A stretch of DNA of 18,340 nucleotides from Chloroflexi bacterium UBA5189 (lineage in GTDB: Bacteria; Chloroflexota; Limnocylindria; Limnocylindrales; CSP1-4). The stretch covers positions 57,261-75,600 of the forward strand of contig DHWF01000009.1 in the NCBI GenBank assembly GCA_002413045.1. Direction: 5' to 3'. Positions 7,049-13,130 of this stretch are shown one piece after another. Under the pieces are notes generated by a model. It was not told the DNA's origin. It ran no database searches and saw only the letters and a program-made list of their open reading frames with translations. The number at the start of each line of letters is the position of its first letter. Within the stretch, counting starts at the first letter, position 1. The translations under genes were made by a program, and so were the position numbers.

Positions 7049-7984
7049 ATGCGGATGACCCGCTGGGTTGCCCTTGGGGCGTCGCTGCTGGTGCTGCTGA
7101 GCGCCTGCTCGACGGGTGGGGGCAGCAAGCCGACTGTGAAGATCGGCTCGGACGGCTTCTACGAAGCCAAGCTCGTGGCCGAGATCTACGCGCAGGCGCT
7201 CGAGGCCAACGGATACACGGTCGATCGCACCGCGATCGGCATCGGCGCACGGAAGGTCTCGGCGCCGGCCCTCGAGAGCGGGCAGTTCGATCTCAAGCCC
7301 GAGTACATCGGGAGCGGCCTTGCGTACTACGCGCCGGGCACGCAGACGGGCGACCCGGCGGCCAACGCCGCCGCGCTCCAAACCGTGCTGACCGGCAAGG
7401 GTGGCGGGATCACCGTCCTGAACTACTCGCCCGCGGCGGACCAGAACGCGTTCGTCGTCCGCAAGGAGACGGCCGACCAGTTCCACCTCACGAAGATGAG
7501 CGACCTGACCGCGGTTGCGGCGCAGCTCAAGTTCGGCGTGGCCACGGACTGCCCGACCAACCCCGTCTGCGGTGCGGCCCTCAAGTCCGCCTACGGCATC
7601 GACGTCTCGGGCGCGACGCTCCTGTCGGCCTGCGACGCGCCGATGGCACAGGCCCTGCTCGGCAAGACGATCGACGTTGGCGAGCTGTGCTCGACACAGC
7701 CCGACATCGCGGTCAACGGCTGGGTCGTCCTCCAGGACGACAAGCAGACGCAGCCCGCGGACAACATCGCGCCGCTCGTGCGGAACGATCTGCTGGCCAA
7801 GCTCAGCGCCACCGACAAGACGGCGTTCGAGAAGCTGCTCAACGACATCTCGGCCGCGCTCGACACCGCGACCCTGACCGACCTCGGCAAGCAGGTGTCC
7901 GTCGACAAGAAGGACATCGCCGTCGTCGCCAAGGCGTGGCTCCAGTCGAAGGGCTTCGTCCAGGGGACACCAGCCTCCTCCTGA
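7049..7984 (+). CDS. Glycine betaine/choline-type substrate-binding lipoprotein
   Basis: A 311-aa OpuAC-family (OsmF/OpuCC-like) extracytoplasmic binding protein. A lipoprotein signal is clear: MRMTRW, a hydrophobic core (VALGASLLVLL) and lipobox LSAC with Cys20. The mature protein opens with TVKIGSDGFYEAKLVAEIYA, the typical first strand and helix of the family, followed by SGQFDLKPEYIGSGLAYY and later ADQNAFVVRKETADQF and LKFGVATDCPTN. Substrate cages in this family use aromatic residues; Tyr and Phe are present in the first lobe but the ligand cannot be fixed. ATG 7049 was chosen for the GGAGGA 11 nt upstream. It belongs to the transporter operon but has its own -10 box and is followed by a strong hairpin. 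Confidence 0.93.
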   Translation: MRMTRWVALGASLLVLLSACSTGGGSKPTVKIGSDGFYEAKLVAEIYAQALEANGYTVDRTAIGIGARKVSAPALESGQFDLKPEYIGSGLAYYAPGTQTGDPAANAAALQTVLTGKGGGITVLNYSPAADQNAFVVRKETADQFHLTKMSDLTAVAAQLKFGVATDCPTNPVCGAALKSAYGIDVSGATLLSACDAPMAQALLGKTIDVGELCSTQPDIAVNGWVVLQDDKQTQPADNIAPLVRNDLLAKLSATDKTAFEKLLNDISAALDTATLTDLGKQVSVDKKDIAVVAKAWLQSKGFVQGTPASS

Positions 7985-8320
7985 GCCGCGTTGACATCAT
8001 CACGATCGACCAACCCGAGCCCTCGGCACCGCCGGGGGCTCGACGATTCCGGACGTTGCCATACGAACACCCGGGGGTAGCTAGGTAGGAACGCGGTCCC
8101 TCAAATGGCGGGTGTGGACGGTGGTTGTTCGCGGCGCGAGCGTGACGCTGCGTGAAATCGGGTCGCAAAAGCCGCGACGCGGTCATCCGATCTGGCTAAC
8201 GACCCTCCGGTGGTAGTTCGGCGAGATCGGGTGGAAACCTGCAGTCGTCGGTGTCGGCAACCGGCGTCGCGCGCCGGTAACGCGCAAGAAGCATGGTTCG
8301 GGCACCATGCGCACAACCCA
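7985..8320 (+). other. 336-nt non-coding region with several hairpins before the molybdo-enzyme gene
   Basis: No coding frame is convincing here. Besides the hairpin at 8017-8041, the sequence holds AGCG/CGCT (8139-8149), CCGC/GCGG (8172-8182), a long-range GGGTCG/CGACCC pairing (8160-8165 with 8200-8205), a 7-bp hairpin at 8260-8278 with loop TCGCG and a 7-bp hairpin at 8291-8310 with loop TCGGGC. The last hairpin ends 10 nt before ATG 8321, where a ribosome site would be expected and none is seen. It could be a structured 5' leader; the identity is unknown. Confidence 0.4.
8017..8041 (+). terminator. Hairpin after the transporter operon
   Basis: An 11-bp stem (8017-8027 with 8031-8041, one T-G pair) closed by an ACC loop lies 32 nt after the binding-protein stop. 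No T-tract follows, so it may be a Rho-aided terminator or an mRNA-stabilising 3' structure rather than a classic intrinsic terminator. Confidence 0.55.
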
Positions 8321-8944
8321 ATGAGGCCAGAGGCAGCAGCGTTGTACGAGCGACTCTTCGGCAACAAGGAGCGCGATGCCGCGGTGGCAGACCGGATCCC
8401 GCCCGGCCAGTACCGGACCGAAAAGTTCCCGGTGCTCCACTACGGCTCCGTGCCCAAGACGGACCTCGTCAAATGGGACTTCAACGTCTACGGCGAGGTC
8501 GATTCTCCGTTCATGCTGACCTGGGACCAGTTCAAGGCCCTGCCCCGCAAGACGGTCACGACGGACATCCACTGCGTGACTCGCTGGACCAAGCTCGACA
8601 CGGAATGGGAGGGCGTCCCGATCCAGGAGATCCTCCGCCTCGCCCAGGTGCGACCGAACGCCACGCATGTTGTCTCGCACGCCGAGCAGGGCTATACGGC
8701 CAACCTGCCGCTCTCGGTGCTCGACGACGAGGACGTCCTCCTCGCCGACACGTTCGACGGCCAGCCGCTCGAGCTGGAGCATGGGTACCCGCTCAGGCTG
8801 TTCGTTCCCAAGCGCTACTTCTGGAAAAGCTCCAAGTGGCTCCGCGGCCTCGAGTTCCTCGACCACGACCAGCTCGGCTTCTGGGAGCGCTACGGCTACA
8901 ACAACGACGCCGATCCCTGGAAGGAAGAGCGCTACTCCGAATAG
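8321..8944 (+). CDS. Sulfite oxidase-like molybdopterin-dependent oxidoreductase
   Basis: A 207-aa protein with a single Oxidored_molyb (PF00174-type) domain. The molybdenum ligand is probably Cys85 in TTDIHCVTRWTK. Family landmarks are PPGQYRTEKFPVLHYG near the N-terminus, WDFNVYGEVDSPFMLTW, EGVPIQEIL, SHAEQGYTANLPL, HGYPLRLFVPKRYFWKSSKW and the C-terminal FLDHDQLGFWERYGYNN. It is short, like the cytoplasmic sulfite-oxidase-like proteins of actinobacteria. It lacks a Tat signal, a haem domain and the dimerisation domain of true sulfite oxidases. The substrate is unknown. ATG 8321 was chosen because homology begins there; GTG 8210 is possible but adds unlike sequence and lies within the structured region. 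It is convergent with the globin gene. Confidence 0.88.
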   Translation: MRPEAAALYERLFGNKERDAAVADRIPPGQYRTEKFPVLHYGSVPKTDLVKWDFNVYGEVDSPFMLTWDQFKALPRKTVTTDIHCVTRWTKLDTEWEGVPIQEILRLAQVRPNATHVVSHAEQGYTANLPLSVLDDEDVLLADTFDGQPLELEHGYPLRLFVPKRYFWKSSKWLRGLEFLDHDQLGFWERYGYNNDADPWKEERYSE

Positions 8945-8971
8945 CCGCGGCAGGATCGAGGAGGCCGCAGC

Positions 8972-9403
8972 TCAGGCGGTCGCGAGCGCGCCTTCCGTGA
9001 CCTCGCCTTTGTGTGCCGCGAACGCGCCGAGGACCTCGTCCTTCTCACGCTGGGGGACACCGAACTCGTCAAGCGTCCGGCTGAGCACGCCGGCGACCGC
9101 GTCGAACTCCTCGGAGGTGATCCGAAGGTCGCGATGGGCCTCCTCGAGACCGACCGGCGTCGTCCCGGGCTTGGTGCCGGCGAACGCGAATGGGCCGCCG
9201 GCAACGGTGCAGACCCACAGGGTCCGCTCGAACTTCAGCCCAGGGAGCCGTCCGAGCGATTCGTTATGCCACTTGCGGAGCGCCGGGTTCTTCGACGTTC
9301 GCCCTGCGATCGGGTCGTCGAAAATCGCGTCGCTGAAACGGTCGACGACGGCCGCGATCGCGAACACGCCCCCCAACCGTTCGTACAGGCTCTGTTCAGC
9401 CAC
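8972..9403 (-). CDS. glbN: Group-1 truncated haemoglobin
   Basis: A 143-aa haem protein with a two-over-two globin fold; likely roles are NO dioxygenation or O2/peroxide handling in the cytosol. The N-terminus SLYERLGGVFAIAAVVDRFS is diagnostic of TrHb1. The proximal (F8) His is probably His90 in LEEAHRDLRI. The C-terminus ITSEEFDAVAGVLSRTLDEF and QREKDEVLGAFAAHKGEV matches the G and H helices. The E-helix region is LGRLPGLKFERTLWV with no obvious distal Tyr-Gln pair, so ligand chemistry may differ from mycobacterial HbN. The GTG 9403 start has GGAAGAGG about 9 nt upstream. It lies 44 nt after the DUF2182 stop on the same strand, with a hairpin between, and its stop faces the molybdo-enzyme stop across 27 nt. 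Confidence 0.88.
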   Translation of the reverse strand: MAEQSLYERLGGVFAIAAVVDRFSDAIFDDPIAGRTSKNPALRKWHNESLGRLPGLKFERTLWVCTVAGGPFAFAGTKPGTTPVGLEEAHRDLRITSEEFDAVAGVLSRTLDEFGVPQREKDEVLGAFAAHKGEVTEGALATA

Positions 9404-9424
9404 CTCGACCTACCTCTTCCTTTC

Positions 9425-9443
9425 GCCCGACGAGGGGTCGGGC
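9425..9443 (-). terminator. Hairpin between DUF2182 gene and globin gene
   Basis: A 7-bp GCCCGAC/GTCGGGC stem with a 5-nt loop begins 4 nt after the DUF2182 stop on the minus strand. No T-run follows; the sequence after it becomes the globin ribosome site. It may attenuate read-through or only shape the intergenic mRNA. Confidence 0.35.
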
Positions 9444-9447
9444 TCCC

Positions 9448-10266
9448 TCAAATGGACGTGCCGCTCAGGACGACGCCGAGGGCGAGCGCGAGCAGCAGCA
9501 CACCAACCGCCCTGGCAGCGATGTGGCCATGGCGGCCCGTCGCCTCATAGACCATCACGGCGGTGAGGCCGAGCATCGGCCACGGGCTCGAGAAGCCCTC
9601 CGCGAACATCAGCACCATCAGCGCGCCAGAGCTCTCGAGGCACGCGAGCGCGTGCTCGAGCCCGGCGGCGGGATCGCGACCGGCCGGATGCCGGCAGGCG
9701 TCCAGGCTGCGGCGCTTGATCGGCAGCAGCTGGTACAACCCGGCGAACCCGATCACCGATGCGCTGATCAGCCAGGGCCGGGCACCGAGCCAGGGCGTCG
9801 CGTCGACGATCCGATGGAGCGCCCCGTCGCCGAAGAAGACGGCGAGCCCGAACCCGAGCCAGACGAGCACGTACGTCGCCAGGAAACGGCGTGTCGACGC
9901 ACCCGGCATGAGCGGCGCGGCGGAGCGCGGCGATCGACCCAGGCTGGAACCGCGGACGATTGCCGGCAGGCTTGCCGGAACCATCATCGCCACGATCATC
10001 ACGAGCCACGCAGCCATGAACGCCGGAACGGCAATCCAGAGTGGCGGCCCGTGCTCGATGAGCGCGTGGTGATGGAGCAGCGCCGCCGTCCCGCTGAGCT
10101 GGGTCAGCGCGATCAGGACCCAGGCCGTGGCGATCGCGAGCACGATGCCGGGCAGCAGCGCGGCGCTGGCGAGCAACTCGGGCGCGCTACCGACCGCCGC
10201 GACAGGCGATCGAAGCCACCGGCGTGGTGCGGCGAGATCGGTCACGACCTGCACCGCCACGCTCAC
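9448..10266 (-). CDS. DUF2182 predicted metal-binding membrane protein (variant motif)
   Basis: A 272-aa integral membrane protein. Hydrophobic segments lie at about 33-57, 78-102, 128-146, 164-182, 214-226 and near the C-terminus. Family landmarks are WLVMIVAMMVPASLPAIV (87-104), GLYQLLPIKRRSLDACRHP (176-194) and GLEHALACLESSGALMVLMF (202-221). Typical members read GLYQ-TPLK-xCL-xxCR and CLGCCW; here one Cys is Ser187 and CLGCCW has become CLESSG, leaving Cys191 and Cys209. The family's function is unsettled; metal binding was proposed from the cysteines. GTG 10266 overlaps the redoxin stop (GTGA), so the longer upstream frame is not used. It is the last gene of the helical-protein/redoxin trio and may help handle a metal or thiol in the membrane (inference). 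Confidence 0.82.
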   Translation of the reverse strand: MSVAVQVVTDLAAPRRWLRSPVAAVGSAPELLASAALLPGIVLAIATAWVLIALTQLSGTAALLHHHALIEHGPPLWIAVPAFMAAWLVMIVAMMVPASLPAIVRGSSLGRSPRSAAPLMPGASTRRFLATYVLVWLGFGLAVFFGDGALHRIVDATPWLGARPWLISASVIGFAGLYQLLPIKRRSLDACRHPAGRDPAAGLEHALACLESSGALMVLMFAEGFSSPWPMLGLTAVMVYEATGRHGHIAARAVGVLLLALALGVVLSGTSI

Positions 10267-10832
10267 AGGTAGTCGAGGCTGCAGCCGAACGGCCGCGTGA
10301 CCGGGACGCGGACCTCGCGCCCGGCGAGGATCTCGTCGAGCGCGTCGCGGAGGTCGTGGCTGGTCACGTTCTCGGCGAGGCGCGCGCTGTCGAAGCGGCC
10401 CTCGTAGCGGACGCGCCGTTCGCGGTCGAGCACGAACACGTGGAACGTACACGTCGCGCCGAATGCGCGGGCGACCGCTTGGCCGGGATCGACGACGTAC
10501 GGGAACGTGTGGCCATCGTCGCGCGCCCGCTCGACCATCCGGTCGAAGCCTTCGTCCGGATACAGGTGCGGAGCGTTCGAATTGATGGCAAGGAGCTGGA
10601 CGCCGCGCGGGCCGTAGTCGGCTTGCAGGGCGTTCATTCGACCCGCATACGCCTTCGCCGTCGGACAGCGGTTCGACGAGAAGATCAGCACGATCGCCTG
10701 GCGATCGGCGAAGCGCGATAGGCCGTAGCGCTCGCCGTCGGTCCCGAGGAGGTCCTCGAAGACCGGCGACATCGACCCGATGGGCAGCGGCGCCGGCTCG
10801 GCCGGCGCCTCCACCAGCTCGAGGGCGGTCAC
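10263..10832 (-). CDS. Thioredoxin-fold redoxin (AhpC/TSA-like)
   Basis: A 189-aa cytosolic thiol protein. After a short Pro/Ala lead the fold starts at SPVFEDLLGTDGERYGLSRF; the strand AIVLIFSSNRCPTAKAYAGR carries the likely reactive Cys56 (CPT/A motif). Further family marks are LLAINSNAPHLYPDEGFDRM, FPYVVDPGQAVARAFGA, HVFVLDRERRVRYEGR and the C-terminal TRPFGCSLDYL, like the PFGCSIKW ending of related proteins. Cys128 (GATCTF) and Cys184 are candidate resolving or structural cysteines. It could reduce peroxides or disulfides; no substrate is evident. GTG 10832 overlaps the upstream stop (GTGA), and its own stop overlaps the DUF2182 start, so the three genes are translationally coupled. Confidence 0.88.
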   Translation of the reverse strand: MTALELVEAPAEPAPLPIGSMSPVFEDLLGTDGERYGLSRFADRQAIVLIFSSNRCPTAKAYAGRMNALQADYGPRGVQLLAINSNAPHLYPDEGFDRMVERARDDGHTFPYVVDPGQAVARAFGATCTFHVFVLDRERRVRYEGRFDSARLAENVTSHDLRDALDEILAGREVRVPVTRPFGCSLDYL

Positions 10833-11380
10833 GCCACCGCCCGGAACTTGTCCGGGAACTGCGCCGCGATCCCGTCGTTCAGGGCGTCGGCAAGGACCAT
10901 GATCTCGTTGAAGATGTCGTCGAACGCCTTGATGTCGGCGGCCCAGTCGCCGGTGATCCTGGCGACGGCCTCGTCCTTGGTCAGCTTCAGGTGGAGCGAG
11001 AGGAGGTCGAGGACGTCCTTCTCCGGCCAGTTCGGGTTGGCGCCGGCGAGAAACTTCGCGATCTCGCCCGCGTTGGCGGTCCAGCGCGCATCGTGCTTCG
11101 CGAACGCCGCCTGGTCGCCGGACTTGGCGGCGCCCACGAGGTCGACCGCGATCATGATGTGTTCCTTGAGCAGCGCCGTGAGCTTCGAGCCGGCCGCGTC
11201 GCCGTAGAACCCGGCAACGGCAGCGCCGATGTCCTCCTGGTTCTTGAGCAGCCGGCCGGCCGCCGCATCCGCGTCCGGCGTGCCGGCCACGGCCGCCACG
11301 ATGTACTGGCGGGTCCAGATCACGTGGTCTGACCAGAGCTTGCGGAGTGCGAGTCGGACCGGTTCCTTCGAGGTCGCCAT
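10829..11380 (-). CDS. Uncharacterised helical protein, 183 aa
   Basis: First gene of the redox trio. ATG 11380 has a perfect AGGAGG 8 nt upstream; the longer frame upstream is unsupported. The protein appears all-helical: ALRKLWSDHVIWTRQYIVAA, ADAAAGRLLKNQEDIGAAVA, KLTALLKEHIMIAVDLVGAA, ARWTANAGEIAKFLAGANPN, DLLSLHLKLTKDEAVARITG and FDDIFNEIMVLADALNDGIA. His residues in the first helix (SDHVIW), third helix (KEHIMI) and later helix (SLHLKL), with nearby Asp/Glu, recall helical-bundle di-metal or haem proteins such as hemerythrin-like folds, but no standard hemerythrin motif (HxxxE/HxxxD set) is evident. I recall close relatives in soil bacteria under unhelpful names; function unknown. No signal peptide or membrane helix is seen. 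Confidence 0.85.
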   Translation of the reverse strand: MATSKEPVRLALRKLWSDHVIWTRQYIVAAVAGTPDADAAAGRLLKNQEDIGAAVAGFYGDAAGSKLTALLKEHIMIAVDLVGAAKSGDQAAFAKHDARWTANAGEIAKFLAGANPNWPEKDVLDLLSLHLKLTKDEAVARITGDWAADIKAFDDIFNEIMVLADALNDGIAAQFPDKFRAVA

Positions 11381-11451
11381 GGATCGAGCCTCCTGCGATC
11401 GTGCTGGTCGCCGTTGTCTCGGGCCAGCATCTCTAAAGTGTGGTCGCATTA

Positions 11452-11479
11452 GCGTTACAGGTCAGCACGCCGCCGTCAA
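11452..11479 (-). promoter_or_regulatory. Candidate promoter of the helical-protein/redoxin/DUF2182 operon
   Basis: On the minus strand TTGACG (11479-11474) is followed by 16 nt and TAACGC (11457-11452). The distance to ATG 11380 leaves a leader of about 65 nt with the AGGAGG site. The -35 overlaps the inverted repeat at 11476-11488. Confidence 0.4.
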
Positions 11480-11488
11480 GTGTTTTGA
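11476..11488. promoter_or_regulatory. Inverted repeat TCAA-N5-TTGA, possible operator between divergent genes
   Basis: TCAAGTGTTTTGA lies between the divergent regulator and redox operon. It overlaps the predicted -35 of the minus-strand operon and lies 16 nt upstream of the regulator -10. It is a plausible autoregulatory site for the SufR-like protein, but a 4-bp arm is short and could occur by chance. Confidence 0.3.
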
Positions 11489-11504
11489 TAAGGACGGCTT
11501 GTGG

Positions 11505-11510
11505 TAGAGT
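11505..11510 (+). promoter_or_regulatory. -10 box TAGAGT for leaderless regulator gene
   Basis: TAGAGT is followed by 6 nt and ATG 11517, the same spacing as the boxes at 3989, 4455 and 12222. No ribosome site is present. TTGATA at 11485-11490 is only 14 nt upstream, too close for a standard -35. Confidence 0.5.
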
Positions 11511-11516
11511 CGGGAC

Positions 11517-12218
11517 ATGGTCAGGAACACGAAGATCAGCGACCCGATCGGCTCCGTCGCCCTGCTCGAGGATCCCAATCGGCGACGCCTGTACGACCTC
11601 ATCGCGCACGCAGGCGAGGCTGTTGGCCGTGATGAGGCCGCGGCCGCGCTCGGGATCACCCGCGAGCTGGCCGCGTTCCACCTCGACCGGCTGGTCGACG
11701 TGGGCCTCCTGGTGGCGGAGTTCCGCCGGCTCAGTGGCCGCACCGGCCCGGGTGCCGGACGTCCGGCGAAGCTGTATCGGCGAGCCGAGGGCGACGTGAT
11801 CGTCACGCTCCCCACCCGCAACTACGACGTCGCTGCGGACGTGATGGCAGAGGCCCTCGAGCACCTCGGCCGGCGCGGTGCACACGCACTGGAGCCGGTC
11901 GCGCGCAATCGCGGCCTCGCAGATGCACGGCGCCTCGCCGATGCCGCCGAGCCGCGATCGCGTGATGGCGCCGAGCCTGCCACGCTGGTCGACGCGCTGG
12001 CTGTTGCCGGCTACGAGCCCGAAACACGGCCCGATGGGTCGGTGCTCGTCAGGAACTGCCCGTACGACGCCCTCGCCATCGACCATCGCGACCTGACGTG
12101 CGGCATGAGCGCCGCCTGGGCCGAGGGCCTCGTCGAGGGGCTGGCGGCGCCGATGACGGTCGAGCTTGCGCCCGAACCGGGACGGTGCTGCGTGATCTTC
12201 AACCCGATCGCGCCGTAG
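11517..12218 (+). CDS. SufR-like HTH regulator with C-terminal cysteines
   Basis: A 233-aa regulator. A winged HTH occupies about 18-90: PNRRRLYDLIAHAGEAVGRD, then AAAALGITRELAAFHLDRLV, and a basic wing GAGRPAKLYRRA. The C-terminal half ends with a cysteine pattern: Cys181 in VRNCPYDAL, Cys195 in DLTCGMSAAW and Cys224-Cys225 in GRCCVIF, with His190 between. This arrangement resembles SufR-type regulators that bind an Fe-S cluster, and also some metal-sensing ArsR-like relatives; the ligand is inferred, not shown. Start set by the TAGAGT box. It is divergent from the redoxin operon (136-nt gap) and 15 nt upstream of the peroxidase, so both are candidate targets. No suf genes are adjacent, which is unusual for a true SufR. 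Confidence 0.85.
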   Translation: MVRNTKISDPIGSVALLEDPNRRRLYDLIAHAGEAVGRDEAAAALGITRELAAFHLDRLVDVGLLVAEFRRLSGRTGPGAGRPAKLYRRAEGDVIVTLPTRNYDVAADVMAEALEHLGRRGAHALEPVARNRGLADARRLADAAEPRSRDGAEPATLVDALAVAGYEPETRPDGSVLVRNCPYDALAIDHRDLTCGMSAAWAEGLVEGLAAPMTVELAPEPGRCCVIFNPIAP

Positions 12219-12221
12219 GCC

Positions 12222-12227
12222 TATCCT
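12222..12227 (+). promoter_or_regulatory. -10 box TATCCT for leaderless peroxidase gene
   Basis: TATCCT is followed by exactly 6 nt and GTG 12234. The box sits in the 15-nt gap after the regulator stop, so the peroxidase may be transcribed both with the regulator and on its own. Confidence 0.45.
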
Positions 12228-12233
12228 CGCCGC

Positions 12234-13130
12234 GTGGCGGCACCGCAGAACGGGATCTTCGCGCTCGGAACGACCTCGCACACCTACCTGGAGCTGGACC
12301 TCCGGCCAGGCGTGCGTCCCGCGTCATTGGTTCGGACGATGGCCGCGCTGCGGGAGCCGCGTCGGACGATGGGCGGCGTGAACCTCGTCACCGGCTTCCG
12401 CCCGGAGCTGTGGGCCGCCGTCCAACCCGCCGACGCGCCCCGTGGGCTCACCGGTTTCAATGCCCCGCGGGCGGGCATCGACGGCAAGTTACTGCCGGCG
12501 ACCCAGCACGACGCGGTCCTGTGGATCGCGGGCGCCGCCTACGACGCCGTGTTCGACCTCGCCCGCGGAATCGTGAGCGAGCTTGCTTCTAAGGCGACGC
12601 TCGCCAACGAGATCGTCGGCTGGCCGTACCACGCGGACCTCGACCTGACCGGATTCATCGACGGCATCGAGAACCCGCCGCTGGCCGAAGCCGCGCAGGA
12701 GGCCGTGGTCCCCCACGGCCAGCCCGGGGAGGGCGGCAGCGTCCTGCTCCTGCAGATGTGGGAGCACGATCGCGGGGCGTGGGAGTCGTTACCGGTGCAT
12801 GAGCGCGAGGCGGCGATCGGACGACGCAGGCATTCCCCCGGCGCGGAGCTCGATCCGCAGCCCACGTCGTCGCACGTAGCCCGAACGAACCAGGACACGT
12901 TTGGAGCGATCTTCCGGCGCAACGTCGCCTACGGCAACCTGACCAACCACGGGACGATCTTCGTCGGCTTCAGCCGCGACCGCGTCCGACTGGACGCGAT
13001 GCTCGACAGCATGATCGGCGCCGATGGGACCGAACATGACCGGCTAACCGATTTCACCCATGCGATCACCGGCGCGTACTACTTCGTCCCGGCGAGCGAG
13101 GCGCTTGCGGCGTGTGCCGCACACCCCTGA
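12234..13130 (+). CDS. Dyp-type haem peroxidase
   Basis: A 298-aa member of the dye-decolourising peroxidase family, closest in style to the YfeX/DypB-like short class. The catalytic GXXDG motif is GFIDGIENP (140-148, Asp143). The proximal haem His is probably His214 in TSSHVART and the distal Arg is Arg229 in IFRRNVAYG. The spacings (71 and 15 residues) are near those known in the family. Other marks are the N-terminal ferredoxin-like half ending with KLLPATQHDAVLWIAG and a C-terminal FSRDRVRLDAMLDSMIG. No Tat signal is present, so it is cytosolic or encapsulin cargo; no encapsulin gene and no obvious cargo peptide are seen. It uses H2O2 to oxidise substrates or porphyrins. The stop is followed directly by the stop of the convergent hydrolase gene. 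Confidence 0.9.
   Translation: MAAPQNGIFALGTTSHTYLELDLRPGVRPASLVRTMAALREPRRTMGGVNLVTGFRPELWAAVQPADAPRGLTGFNAPRAGIDGKLLPATQHDAVLWIAGAAYDAVFDLARGIVSELASKATLANEIVGWPYHADLDLTGFIDGIENPPLAEAAQEAVVPHGQPGEGGSVLLLQMWEHDRGAWESLPVHEREAAIGRRRHSPGAELDPQPTSSHVARTNQDTFGAIFRRNVAYGNLTNHGTIFVGFSRDRVRLDAMLDSMIGADGTEHDRLTDFTHAITGAYYFVPASEALAACAAHP

Noticed and set aside
8155..8205. c-di-GMP-I (GEMM) riboswitch-like core, GGGTCGCAAAAGCC
   Set aside because: It resembles the GGGACGCAAAGCC core, but the required upstream GGCAAACC part and tetraloop/receptor were not found. CGGCAACC at 8254-8261 also recalls SAM riboswitches, without the rest of that structure.
8190..8320. tRNA gene in the long non-coding stretch
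   Set aside because: GGTTCGG-like pieces occur, but no cloverleaf with acceptor, anticodon and T arms could be made.
11517..12218. Naming the regulator sufR outright
   Set aside because: The cysteine pattern is similar, but no suf operon is adjacent and the spacing could not be checked against the family.
12234..13130. Peroxidase as encapsulin cargo
   Set aside because: The C-terminus ends ALAACAAHP and lacks a recognisable cargo-loading peptide, and no encapsulin gene is in the window.
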